Source: a virus. Taken from it: a DNA stretch of 64,000 nucleotides. The notes beneath the pieces are model-generated. The model saw only the letters and a program-made list of their open reading frames with translations, was not told the origin of the DNA and ran no database searches. Of this stretch, positions 31,903 to 38,424 are shown piece after piece; the first letter of the stretch is position 1; every line of letters begins with the position of its first letter. A program made the position numbers and the translations under genes. Where the stretch lies: IMG/VR virus record IMGVR_UViG_3300020176_000011, positions 16,085 to 80,084 of that record, one strand, 5' to 3'.

Positions 31903-34443
31903 ATGAGTATCATGGACCAATTCATGTCTGGTAAGGCCGAAATCCTGCCGGAACACGACAAAGAAACGGGCGAAATCGTCGAAAAAGTCGTCGAAAACAC
32001 CGAAAATCCGCTCGAATTGAGCAAAATTCAGCATATTTTCGCTGAAACAGCGCCGTTTTACTTCGCTGCTGGCCTTCCGGTGATCCCGCTTGCACAGAGC
32101 AGCAAGCGCGCCATCCTGGACAACTGGGCCGCTTACCACGACCACATGCCGGACGAGGAGACGCGGGCGACGTGGCTCAAGAACTATGCCGATGGCAACA
32201 TCGGACTGGTTCTAGGCTCGGCTTCCGGCGTTTCGATGATCGACATCGACACCGAGGACACGGAACTGGCCCAGGCCCTCATCGCCGTGCTGCCCGAGAG
32301 CCCGTGGTGCAAGATCGGCAAGAAGGGTGTCACCCTGGCGTACCGCTACAACGGCACGCGCTCGTTCCGCATCCGTGGCAAGGTCGGCGGAATGATCATC
32401 GAGCATCTGTCGTCGAAGACGCAGACCGTGATGCCGCCGTCGATCCATCCCGACACGATGCGTCCCTACGTGTCGAACTGCAATCTCTGGGAAGTGAAGT
32501 CGCAGCTTCCCTCGTTGCCGCTCGACATTGAGGAACAGCTTCGCACCATGCTGACGAAGCGTGGCATCGAGCTGTCGGCCCACGGCTACACCAAGCTGTC
32601 CGACAAGGTGTCGGTTGGCTCGCGGGACATCTCGATCACGCAGCGCGCGGGCATGTATGCCACGTTCGTCATGCGTGGTGAGAAGTCCCTGATCGACGCC
32701 GCCAATGAGCTACGCACGAACATCTCGATGATGGTCGAGGATGTGGCTGGTGACCCGGTGGATCCCGAGAAGCACGTCCGCAACATGATCATGTTCATGA
32801 AGCGCGACGTGTTGGAGAAGAAGAAGCGCCTGCCGAAGGGTTGGGATACTGGCCTAACCGACGAGCAGAAGACCGAACTGGGTCTGGACTTCGGCCAGAA
32901 CGAGGTCGAGTGGTCGGCGACTGAGATGATCGCCTACCTGAAGAACGAGTTCGAGACGAACCCGATTGAGGGCGAGGGCCGTATGCAGGCCATCGACCGT
33001 ATCCTCGATCAGATGAAGAACACGAAGTCGCTCAACGACATCGACCAGGATCGGGTGTTGACCTACATCACCAACACCTCGAACATGAACATCAAGATCG
33101 GCACCCTGCGGAAGTCTCTGCGGGAGCGTCGGCAGGGCGAGATCACCGGTACGACTCACGGTCAGATCGCCGAGTGCTTGATCGAGGACTACAACAAGAT
33201 CAGTCCCCTCCGCTACTGGAACGACAAATTCTGGCGTTGGGGTGGATCGCACTGGGAGCGCGTGGAGAAGAACGAGATCCTCTCCAAGATCGTGAAGGAC
33301 TACGGCGAGCTTCCCGCTGCGAAGCGGTGGTCCGACCACAACGGCATCTACGGCACGATGTCGGCTCTGTCTTCGGGCCAGCTGGCCGAGACTCGAGAGT
33401 TTGGCGTCAACTTCGCCAACGGGTTCCTGCTGCGGAACATGAAGCTAGTCGAACATTCACCCAGCCACGGCATGCTCTACACGCTGCCCTACCGCTATAT
33501 GCCCGAGGACAGCCATCGCTGCACCAAGTGGCTCGCGTTCCTGGAGAAGATCTGGGGAGAAGACGAGGACTATCTGGAGAAGGTGGAGTGTCTGCGCGAC
33601 GTGATGTGCATCACGATGTTCGGCCTCGGGACGTCGATGCAACGCGCCGTGTTGCTCTACGGCATCCCACACTCAGGCAAGTCGCAGATCATGGGCGTGA
33701 TGGAGGGACTGATGGACCCGTCCACCGTGTCGATGGTGTCTCCGAAGATGTGGGGCGACAAGTTCTCTCCCATCGGCATGCTGGACAAGCTCCTGAACGT
33801 GTGCGGTGAGTTGGGTACGTCGCAGAAGATTGACGGTCCCAGCTTCAAGACCATCATCGCCGGTGAGCCGCTGGAAGTTCAGTACAAGGGCAAGCAGAAC
33901 TTCGGTGCCCGCTTCATCGCCACCCACTGGTTCGCCTCCAATCATGTGCCTCGGTCGGACGACGACACGGGTGGCTTCGTCCGTCGCTGGATCACGCTCA
34001 CTTTCAACAAGAAGATCACGGCGACCGAGAAGATCGACCGGTACTCGGAGATGTTGCTGGCCGAGGAGCGCGAAGCGATCTGCGCGTGGGTGATGGAGTC
34101 CGCGCACAAGTTCCAGAAGACGACGAACCCGACGTTCCCGAAGTCGCATCAGGCGTTCGTCCACGAGATGTTCAACATGCACAACTCGGTTCGGATGTTC
34201 TTCATGGATTCAGGCCTGGCTGTGGGCAAGTCTGAAGGCGAGATCGACGAACATTCCCTGCATCAGCGGTATTGGTCCTATTGCGTGCAGACGGGCCTGG
34301 CCCGGCCGGTGTCACAGTCGTTCTTCCGCAAGAAGGCTCGGGAGTTCGAGATGGACATCGGGTTCAAGATCGTGATGCGACCGAACAAGGACACCGGCAC
34401 GGAGGAAGCCTTCTACTCGGGCCTGTCGATGCGTCGGAAGTAA
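31903..34443 (+). CDS. Primase-polymerase / SF3 helicase fusion
   Basis: An 846-residue replication protein. Residues about 45-215 form a prim-pol (bifunctional primase/polymerase) domain with the catalytic DxD in MIDIDTED (Asp114, Asp116) and a downstream EHLSSKTQTVMPPSIH block. The C-terminal half is a D5/SF3-type AAA+ helicase: Walker A GIPHSGKS (587-594, Lys593), Walker B-like LLNVCGELG (about 633) and sensor region WFASNHVPRSDDD (about 680). Such fusions prime and unwind DNA at phage and plasmid origins. The gene ends in a strong terminator and a repeat-rich region. Confidence 0.9.
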   Translation: MSIMDQFMSGKAEILPEHDKETGEIVEKVVENTENPLELSKIQHIFAETAPFYFAAGLPVIPLAQSSKRAILDNWAAYHDHMPDEETRATWLKNYADGNIGLVLGSASGVSMIDIDTEDTELAQALIAVLPESPWCKIGKKGVTLAYRYNGTRSFRIRGKVGGMIIEHLSSKTQTVMPPSIHPDTMRPYVSNCNLWEVKSQLPSLPLDIEEQLRTMLTKRGIELSAHGYTKLSDKVSVGSRDISITQRAGMYATFVMRGEKSLIDAANELRTNISMMVEDVAGDPVDPEKHVRNMIMFMKRDVLEKKKRLPKGWDTGLTDEQKTELGLDFGQNEVEWSATEMIAYLKNEFETNPIEGEGRMQAIDRILDQMKNTKSLNDIDQDRVLTYITNTSNMNIKIGTLRKSLRERRQGEITGTTHGQIAECLIEDYNKISPLRYWNDKFWRWGGSHWERVEKNEILSKIVKDYGELPAAKRWSDHNGIYGTMSALSSGQLAETREFGVNFANGFLLRNMKLVEHSPSHGMLYTLPYRYMPEDSHRCTKWLAFLEKIWGEDEDYLEKVECLRDVMCITMFGLGTSMQRAVLLYGIPHSGKSQIMGVMEGLMDPSTVSMVSPKMWGDKFSPIGMLDKLLNVCGELGTSQKIDGPSFKTIIAGEPLEVQYKGKQNFGARFIATHWFASNHVPRSDDDTGGFVRRWITLTFNKKITATEKIDRYSEMLLAEEREAICAWVMESAHKFQKTTNPTFPKSHQAFVHEMFNMHNSVRMFFMDSGLAVGKSEGEIDEHSLHQRYWSYCVQTGLARPVSQSFFRKKAREFEMDIGFKIVMRPNKDTGTEEAFYSGLSMRRK

Positions 34444-34444
34444 G

Positions 34445-34462
34445 TGTGGCAAAAATGACACA
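34445..34462 (+). promoter_or_regulatory. 18-bp operator-like repeat, site 1
   Basis: TGTGGCAAAAATGACACA, starting two bases after the primase-helicase stop codon. It is a member of a six-site family with consensus TGTKGCARAAATGTCACA, an imperfect inverted repeat. Confidence 0.5.
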
Positions 34463-34467
34463 CTCAG

Positions 34468-34497
34468 GGCCTGTGGCAGAAATGTCACAGGCCTTTT
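34468..34497 (+). terminator. Terminator after the primase-helicase
   Basis: An 8-bp perfect stem (GGCCTGTG with CACAGGCC) and 10-base loop, followed by TTTT. The loop and inner stem coincide with operator-like repeat site 2 (34472-34489), so termination and protein binding could interact. Confidence 0.82.
34472..34489 (+). promoter_or_regulatory. 18-bp operator-like repeat, site 2
   Basis: TGTGGCAGAAATGTCACA, a 7-bp inverted repeat with one mismatch around GAAA. It forms the inner part of the terminator hairpin. Confidence 0.5.
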
Positions 34498-34807
34498 GCT
34501 TGAACCGTTTTGGTTCAACTGAAATCCTCAAAATTTTCCCTAGTGAGTTTCGACCCTATCAAACTCCCTGGGTCCGTGACCCTAGAAAAAGTATACCCTC
34601 CTTCCTGAGCCTTAGTTTTATTGTAGGTCAGCCTTAGTATTGGTCGCCCTTCAAAGTCGCGTTTCATGTCGATTATTGTTGTCTCAATATATCCAAGGTG
34701 TATTGTCTCCCTATGTTCACTTCTTACTTTCCTCTCGCTACTTCCTCCCAGGGCCTCGCGGGGCCTGTGGGAGAGGTGCGTCCGGATTTTGGGATGCGGA
34801 ACATGGT

Positions 34808-34833
34808 CGGCGCTGCCAAATTTGGCAGCGCCG
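34808..34833. repeat. Palindrome P1 (26 bp, even-centred variant)
   Basis: A perfect 26-bp palindrome around CTGCCAAATTTGGCAG. This copy has one extra T, so it has no central unpaired base, unlike the other eleven. It is upstream of gene 34944. Confidence 0.85.
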
Positions 34834-34835
34834 TC

Positions 34836-34854
34836 CACTGCCAAATTGGCAGTG
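34836..34854. repeat. Palindrome P2 (19 bp)
   Basis: CACTGCCAAATTGGCAGTG, perfect around a central A, two bases after P1. Confidence 0.88.
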
Positions 34855-34894
34855 CGGACGGCACGCATGGTGCGGCCGGTACCGCTCACGTCCA

Positions 34895-34909
34895 CTGCCA
34901 AATTGGCAG
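34895..34909. repeat. Palindrome P3 (15 bp core)
   Basis: CTGCCAAATTGGCAG, 34 bases before the start codon of gene 34944. Confidence 0.88.
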
Positions 34910-34943
34910 CGGGCAAGGCAACGCAAACGGAAAGGCTAATCAA

Positions 34944-35690
34944 ATGACTGCCACCACGCAGGAAGCGGGCAAGGTCAACGCGAGCAACGTGACCCTTAAC
35001 CCGGTCAAGGTCTACAGCGACGAGCAAGAGGTTTCGTTCCGCGCGGCCGACGCCGCTGCCAATTTGGCAGCGAACGGCGCTCCCATCGCTTTCGTGGCGG
35101 CGCTGCTCGTCGCGGACAATTACGCAAGCGGCGTCATCTTGGAGCCGCGCGGCAAAGACCCGGTCCGGGTCGCGCGGCTCGCCAAGGCCAAGGAAGCCTT
35201 TGGCAATGAGCGGACGCCGTTCCGGTTCTGGGCCACGGCGCTGGCCTATCGCATCAAGGCCAGCACGGACGTCGAAACGGCCGTTTCGATGGCCACGAAA
35301 GACGACAAGGGCAAGCCCATCAAGACGGTAGAGGCCCAAGTCGCCCGCGCGACCGGCCTTCTGGTCCGCATGATGGCCTCGCGCGGCTATCACACCATGC
35401 ACGGCCTGTCCATCGGCCTTGGCCTGTCCAAAGACCCGGCCGACGGCAAGGGCAAGGGCAAGGGCAAGGCCGATAACTCGCCCAAGTCGGGCGAGGGGGA
35501 AGGCGCGGCGGACGGCGGCAAGGTCAAGGTCGCGGACGCGGCGGCGGACGTGCGGACGGCGCTGATCTGTGAAGCCCTCAAGGCTGGCGGTTTCTCGCCC
35601 GAACAGCACGCCCTCATCGCGGCGGCGGTTCTGGCTGCCAAGCCGGCGGATGTGACGGCCGACGCGGAACCGGAAAAGGTCGCGGCCTAA
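34944..35690 (+). CDS. Unknown protein with Lys-Gly linker, 248 aa
   Basis: The start ATG 34944 has GGAAAGG 8 bases upstream. Residues about 30-150 form a compact, Ala-rich helical domain (RFWATALAYRIKASTDVETA and following). A charged linker at about 170-195 consists of GKGKGKGKAD and GEGEGAADGGK runs. A second helical segment closes the protein (EQHALIAAAVLAAK). Codon use is far more GCC/GCG-rich than in neighbouring genes. Three palindromes lie before the gene, one inside it (35054-35072) and one right after it (35699-35733). No family is recognised; DNA binding is conceivable given the context but unproven. Confidence 0.65.
   Translation: MTATTQEAGKVNASNVTLNPVKVYSDEQEVSFRAADAAANLAANGAPIAFVAALLVADNYASGVILEPRGKDPVRVARLAKAKEAFGNERTPFRFWATALAYRIKASTDVETAVSMATKDDKGKPIKTVEAQVARATGLLVRMMASRGYHTMHGLSIGLGLSKDPADGKGKGKGKADNSPKSGEGEGAADGGKVKVADAAADVRTALICEALKAGGFSPEQHALIAAAVLAAKPADVTADAEPEKVAA
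35054..35072. repeat. Palindrome P4 (19 bp, inside a gene)
   Basis: CGCTGCCAATTTGGCAGCG, perfect around central T, read as Ala-Asn-Leu-Ala within gene 34944-35690. Confidence 0.88.
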
Positions 35691-35698
35691 CGCGGCAC

Positions 35699-35733
35699 GG
35701 CAAGCCCACTGCCAAATTGGCAGTGGGCTTGCC
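35699..35733. repeat. Palindrome P5 (35 bp, longest)
   Basis: A perfect 35-bp palindrome: two 17-base arms (ending in CACTGCCAA / TTGGCAGTG) around a central A. It begins 8 bases after the stop of gene 34944-35690. It could act as a terminator hairpin, but no T-run follows. A second weak stem (ATAATCG ... CGATTAT, about 35740-35771) follows. Confidence 0.9.
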
Positions 35734-35785
35734 CCTCGCATAATCGCCCGGCAATCCGGCCGGACGATTATCAGAGGGAAACGCT

Positions 35786-35950
35786 ATGGACGCGATGACG
35801 GTTTTATTCGGGCTTCTGGCCCTGTCCATCCTATTCCTGCCGGTTTGCTTCTGGCTCGATAGCCGGGCGAGCCGGTCGCGGCGACAAATGCGCGCCCATC
35901 GTGCCCGCCAGCGTCGCGCGGCTGCCTTCTACCGGCGGGTCTGGTCATGA
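35786..35950 (+). CDS. Small single-pass membrane protein, 54 aa
   Basis: ATG 35786 with GAGGG 8 bases upstream encodes one membrane segment (about residues 5-24, LFGLLALSILFLPVCFWL) followed by a very basic, Arg-rich cytoplasmic tail. The stop overlaps the next start (ATGA). The codon use matches gene 34944. Function unknown. Confidence 0.6.
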   Translation: MDAMTVLFGLLALSILFLPVCFWLDSRASRSRRQMRAHRARQRRAAAFYRRVWS

Positions 35951-36105
35951 GCCGGGAAAGGCGCTTCTACAGCGACCTTTGCCGGACGTTCCTCGCCTAT
36001 TGTCGCGAGGCCCGGAAAGTCGCGCCCGATGACGTGGACTTGCTCAAGGTCCATCAATCGAGGCTGGCCAAAGCCCGGTCAAACCGGAACCGGGCCACCG
36101 CCTGA
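35947..36105 (+). CDS. Small basic protein, 52 aa
   Basis: Overlaps the previous gene by ATGA. The product (MSRERRFYSDLCRTFLAYCREA...) is helical and basic with no known motif. A strong hairpin at 36131-36155 follows. The two small genes seem to form a unit within the repeat-rich island. Confidence 0.55.
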   Translation: MSRERRFYSDLCRTFLAYCREARKVAPDDVDLLKVHQSRLAKARSNRNRATA

Positions 36106-36122
36106 CCCAGGATCTGGCCCAC

Positions 36123-36139
36123 GGGCCAGGGCCTGCGCC
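36123..36139 (-). repeat. 17-bp direct repeat GGCGCAGGCCCTGGCCC, copy 1 (inverted)
   Basis: The complement of this segment equals the copies at 36188-36204 and 36808-36824 exactly. It overlaps the left arm of the hairpin at 36131-36155. Confidence 0.75.
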
Positions 36140-36155
36140 CGGATCGGGCGCAGGC
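36131..36155 (+). terminator. Hairpin after gene 35947-36105
   Basis: A perfect 11-bp stem (GCCTGCGCCCG with its complement) and 3-base loop. It has no T-run, so it is a weak or factor-dependent terminator at best. Confidence 0.5.
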
Positions 36156-36161
36156 GCGTCT

Positions 36162-36229
36162 ATGTGTCATTTCTGCAACAGTCCCCAGGCGCAGGCCCTG
36201 GCCCAGGGACTGTTGCAGAAATGTCACAT
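36162..36229. repeat. 24-bp inverted repeat carrying operator-like sites 3 and 4
   Basis: Arms at 36162-36185 and 36206-36229 match in 23 of 24 pairs. Each arm contains an 18-bp operator-like site (36163-36180 on the minus strand, 36211-36228 on the plus strand). The 20-base loop holds the 17-bp repeat copy at 36188-36204. It could form a long cruciform or RNA hairpin before gene 36276. Confidence 0.8.
36188..36204 (+). repeat. 17-bp direct repeat, copy 2
   Basis: GGCGCAGGCCCTGGCCC in the loop of the inverted repeat 36162-36229; identical to 36808-36824. Confidence 0.75.
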
Positions 36230-36275
36230 TATTGGACCCGGCCTCTCCGGGTTTCGAAACTTTTGGAGGTGAATT

Positions 36276-36788
36276 ATGGCTAGGCCCAAATTCAGGCGTG
36301 GTAAATCCCGACAGGTCCCCGCCATACCCGTCTACAAGCCCCTCCGGAGGCCCGCACAGCTGCAAGAGGACCGTCTGGCTCCTGTGGTGGCCGACGGCAT
36401 CCACAGGCCTCTCAGCGAGGCCGGAATGGGCACTGGCGGCGGTGAATGGGGCTTCCATGCCGCGAACGGTCGGAGGCCCAAGCCGATCCGCCATCTGATG
36501 GCCTATGAGGATCAGGCCCGGCGTGAGCTTCAGCTGATCGAGCTGGAAGGCTGGATCAGGGATTGTCTGATCACGTCGGTCGAACCGGGCATGGGTCGCG
36601 AGCTGCCCCACGTTCGGATTTACCATCAGGGTGCCGTCGTGGGTCGTCGCCCGCGTGTGTTCCCCGAGCGGGAGGTCCGTAGGGCCAAGCCCGAGGTCGC
36701 CAAGGTGGCACCGGTCCGGAGGCAGCCCCGCGTGCTGCGGGCCATCGCCAGGGATGTGACCATGGGCGGGACCGTGTACTCGATCTGA
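36276..36788 (+). CDS. Basic hypothetical protein, 170 aa
   Basis: A strong site, GGAGGTG, precedes ATG 36276 by 5 bases. The protein is rich in Arg, Pro and Gly (MARPKFRRGKSRQVPAIPV...), with a short amphipathic helix near the middle (MAYEDQARRELQLIELEG) and a basic C-terminal third. It resembles a nucleic-acid-binding protein in composition only; no family is recognised. It lies between the inverted repeat 36162-36229 and the AT-rich segment. Confidence 0.6.
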   Translation: MARPKFRRGKSRQVPAIPVYKPLRRPAQLQEDRLAPVVADGIHRPLSEAGMGTGGGEWGFHAANGRRPKPIRHLMAYEDQARRELQLIELEGWIRDCLITSVEPGMGRELPHVRIYHQGAVVGRRPRVFPEREVRRAKPEVAKVAPVRRQPRVLRAIARDVTMGGTVYSI

Positions 36789-36807
36789 GTCCCATGGTAG
36801 GGCTGTG

Positions 36808-36824
36808 GGCGCAGGCCCTGGCCC
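36808..36824 (+). repeat. 17-bp direct repeat, copy 3
   Basis: GGCGCAGGCCCTGGCCC, 20 bases after the stop of gene 36276-36788. Confidence 0.75.
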
Positions 36825-36852
36825 GACCAACACAACATCTAGTGAGCGGGCC

Positions 36853-36986
36853 GTATAAAACTTTTCTTACTTGAACACGTAAGAAAAACAGAGGGGTATA
36901 CACATTAAATGTGGGGTTATGTGGTAAAAATGTCACAGTACCCAAAAACTATTTTCTATACGTATTAAGTTAAAAAAGTTTTATAC
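36853..36986. repeat. AT-rich block bounded by 13-bp inverted repeats
   Basis: GTATAAAACTTTT at 36853-36865 and its exact complement at 36974-36986 bracket a strongly AT-rich stretch. Inside are a 9-bp stem (TTTTCTTAC at 36862-36870 with GTAAGAAAA at 36879-36887) and operator-like site 5. Easily melted DNA with repeats close to a primase-helicase gene is the usual look of an origin. This is inference. Confidence 0.55.
36920..36937 (+). promoter_or_regulatory. 18-bp operator-like repeat, site 5
   Basis: TGTGGTAAAAATGTCACA, inside the AT-rich block. Confidence 0.5.
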
Positions 36987-37012
36987 AGTCCGCGCCACCA
37001 CCATTCATGGTG

Positions 37013-37030
37013 TGTTGCGCAAATGTCACG
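37013..37030 (+). promoter_or_regulatory. 18-bp operator-like repeat, site 6
   Basis: TGTTGCGCAAATGTCACG, the most divergent copy, just right of the AT-rich block. Confidence 0.4.
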
Positions 37031-37048
37031 CCATATCTGGTGACAGCG

Positions 37049-37062
37049 GACCAAGCGCCTTT
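37049..37062 (+). repeat. 14-bp repeat shared with the divergent promoter region
   Basis: GACCAAGCGCCTTT is identical to 30756-30769. Both copies lie upstream of rightward genes in otherwise non-coding DNA. Confidence 0.5.
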
Positions 37063-37094
37063 TGAAATTGTTGTCGCTCACGTAGCGCATCTTC

Positions 37095-37119
37095 CAGCAC
37101 TCGGCTCGACCGAGTGCTG
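37095..37119. other. Hairpin, 10-bp stem
   Basis: CAGCACTCGG and its complement around CTCGA. There is no T-run on either side. Role unknown. Confidence 0.5.
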
Positions 37120-37180
37120 AAACATGCACTATAGGTGTGTCTTTCTCGATCTGGAGGTCGTCTCGAACAACTTGCTGGCC

Positions 37181-37199
37181 TACTGCCAAATTGGCAGTA
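37181..37199. repeat. Palindrome P6 (19 bp)
   Basis: TACTGCCAAATTGGCAGTA, in the long intergenic region. Confidence 0.88.
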
Positions 37200-37290
37200 A
37201 CGCTCCAGCGACCCACTAGGTATAGAGATAGGACAGCAACACTGACCAATTCGGGCCAGTGCCTACCGCTGGGCCAAATGGCCCTGAACC

Positions 37291-37307
37291 ACTGCCAATT
37301 TGGCAGT
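37291..37307. repeat. Palindrome P7 (17 bp)
   Basis: ACTGCCAATTTGGCAGT. A related GGGCCAAATGGCCC lies just before it at 37271-37284. Confidence 0.88.
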
Positions 37308-37441
37308 AAAGCCAAGCGGCTGGCACCGGCCCACGGATACGGCCACGGCCACGAAGCTGAGACAAATGCTGGGTGTAAACGTCGCCAACACCCCGGATTT
37401 GGAACCGACCCGGCGACAACAGCAGACGAAAGGAACCGACT

Positions 37442-37678
37442 ATGGCTCAGATCAACCGAGTGAACCTCGTGGGGATTTCCCGCACGATCCCGTGGACCAA
37501 TTCCAAGGGCACGCCTCTCCCGAGGGTCGGCGGCGAGGTCATCAGCCTGTACGAGAACCTGACCGAGGAACAGGCCCTGATCCGGTGCGAAGAGCTGAAC
37601 AGGGAGCATCGTTCGACCGATTTCACGGCGACGATCATCCCCCAGGTCGAGTACCCCTCGTACTACTACACCAACTGA
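37442..37678 (+). CDS. Hypothetical protein, 78 aa
   Basis: First gene after the control region; AAAGGAA lies 7 bases before ATG 37442. The sequence (MAQINRVNLVGISRTIPWT...) ends in an aromatic VEYPSYYYTN tail. No motif recognised. After its stop, a frame open from about 37675 to 37817 reads like a charged protein but has no start codon, so I do not call it. Confidence 0.6.
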   Translation: MAQINRVNLVGISRTIPWTNSKGTPLPRVGGEVISLYENLTEEQALIRCEELNREHRSTDFTATIIPQVEYPSYYYTN

Positions 37679-37824
37679 TGAGCAGGACCGACTCCAACAC
37701 CGAGAGCGCAAGCTGAAGCTGCGAAACCTCCGTGTCCAAACTCAGGATGTGAAGCCTGCGTCAAAAGCAGACTACACATTCATGCGTCGCGACGAATTCT
37801 TCAACCCCGACAATTGAGGCACCC

Positions 37825-38034
37825 ATGTTGACCCTCAACCCGAAACAGCTGCGTCGTGCCCGCGACGGCGCTGCTGCCAAATTGGCAGTAGCTCAACTGG
37901 CCCTCACAAACGCTGAAAAGCGGCTGGCCATTTCCAAGTCCGCCTCGGCTCGTGAGGAATACGACGAGGCCAACCGACAGGTGATCGCCGCGACCACCGT
38001 CAAGCGGCTGATCGAAATCGATGCGCGCTCTTAG
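37825..38034 (+). CDS. Small helical protein, 69 aa
   Basis: GAGG 5 bases before ATG 37825. A single long Ala/Lys/Glu-rich helix, coiled-coil-like. Palindrome P8 lies in its coding sequence (Ala-Lys-Leu-Ala-Val). It overlaps the next gene by 14 bases. Function unknown. Confidence 0.55.
   Translation: MLTLNPKQLRRARDGAAAKLAVAQLALTNAEKRLAISKSASAREEYDEANRQVIAATTVKRLIEIDARS
37874..37888. repeat. Palindrome P8 (15 bp, inside a gene)
   Basis: CTGCCAAATTGGCAG within gene 37825-38034; the flanks extend with one mismatch to 23 bp. Confidence 0.86.
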
Positions 38035-38239
38035 CAGCATCGCCCTCGCCATCATCGCACCCTTCATTGGGTGGGATGCTGCCATCTACTGGCATGATCT
38101 CGTCTTCAGCTACACAGGCCATGGAGTGTATGCTGAGCTGATGACGTTCTTCGCCATCATCGCCATGCTGGCGACCTTCGTGGTCGCTCAGTGCAGGTTG
38201 TGGAAACCGGAACTGCATCGGTTCTTAAACCCGACCTAA
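38021..38239 (+). CDS. Small two-pass membrane protein, 72 aa
   Basis: Two hydrophobic segments (about 5-22 and 38-58) with a short polar loop. Size and topology would fit a holin or another inner-membrane phage protein, but no lysis gene is adjacent. The ribosome binding site is weak, so expression is probably coupled to the overlapping upstream gene. Confidence 0.55.
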   Translation: MRALSSIALAIIAPFIGWDAAIYWHDLVFSYTGHGVYAELMTFFAIIAMLATFVVAQCRLWKPELHRFLNPT

Positions 38240-38240
38240 T

Positions 38241-38406
38241 TCTCTTTCCCGAGTTGTCGTAATTCCCGGTCCTGCGCCGCCCTCAAAAGCCACAGACTAC
38301 TGGGTATAGTCGGCCAGCGGAAAGAGATACGCCCACACCTCGCACAACCTAGACCTCCGTGGTGCCTATCCACAGGTCACACATCATCGTGCTTGGTGTG
38401 GGCGTA
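38241..38406 (+). other. Structured leader with two consecutive inverted repeats
   Basis: TCTCTTTCC (38241-38249) pairs with 38319-38327. Immediately next, TACGCCCACACC (38328-38339) pairs with 38395-38406. The second stem ends 18 bases before the start codon of gene 38425. This may be a structured 5' leader; no riboswitch class is recognised. Confidence 0.45.
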
Positions 38407-38424
38407 CTTTATTTGGAGGTAATC

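Larger units (their letters stand above)
34498..34943. other. Non-coding stretch with palindromes
   Basis: About 450 bases without a convincing gene. The first 250 bases are visibly more AT-rich than the surrounding genes. The last 140 bases hold three palindromes of the CTGCCAAATTGGCAG family. A minus-strand frame of 50 codons (34515-34667) exists but lacks a ribosome binding site. No clear promoter is seen, although the stretch must serve gene 34944. Confidence 0.6.
36789..37441. other. Long intergenic control region
   Basis: About 650 bases with no gene. It contains a third copy of the 17-bp repeat (36808-36824), an AT-rich block bounded by inverted repeats (36853-36986), operator-like sites 5 and 6, the 14-mer GACCAAGCGCCTTT, a 10-bp-stem hairpin (37095-37119) and two palindromes. 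It is the best candidate in the window for a replication origin or a main control region. Confidence 0.6.

Noticed and set aside
30845-34443. Lysogeny functions near the divergent promoter
   Set aside because: A divergent region can mark a genetic switch, but no repressor, Cro-like protein, integrase or excisionase is visible here or elsewhere in the window.
34515-34667. A 50-codon leftward frame (MKRDFEGRPILRL...) in the gap after the primase-helicase
   Set aside because: The peptide looks plausible, but there is no ribosome binding site and it would be the only leftward gene in this half. The frame continues antisense through gene 34944.
35699-35733. The 35-bp palindrome as an ordinary rho-independent terminator
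   Set aside because: No T-run follows on either strand. The core is shared with eleven other sites, five of them inside genes, where a terminator would be harmful.
34808-37307. CRISPR array
   Set aside because: The repeats are palindromes at irregular distances, with no regular spacers, and several lie inside genes.
37675-37817. Open frame reading DEQDRLQHRERKLKLRN and onward, ending FFNPDN
   Set aside because: It reads like a real charged protein but has no start codon in frame before an upstream stop. It may be a decayed gene or a frameshifted extension of gene 37442-37678.
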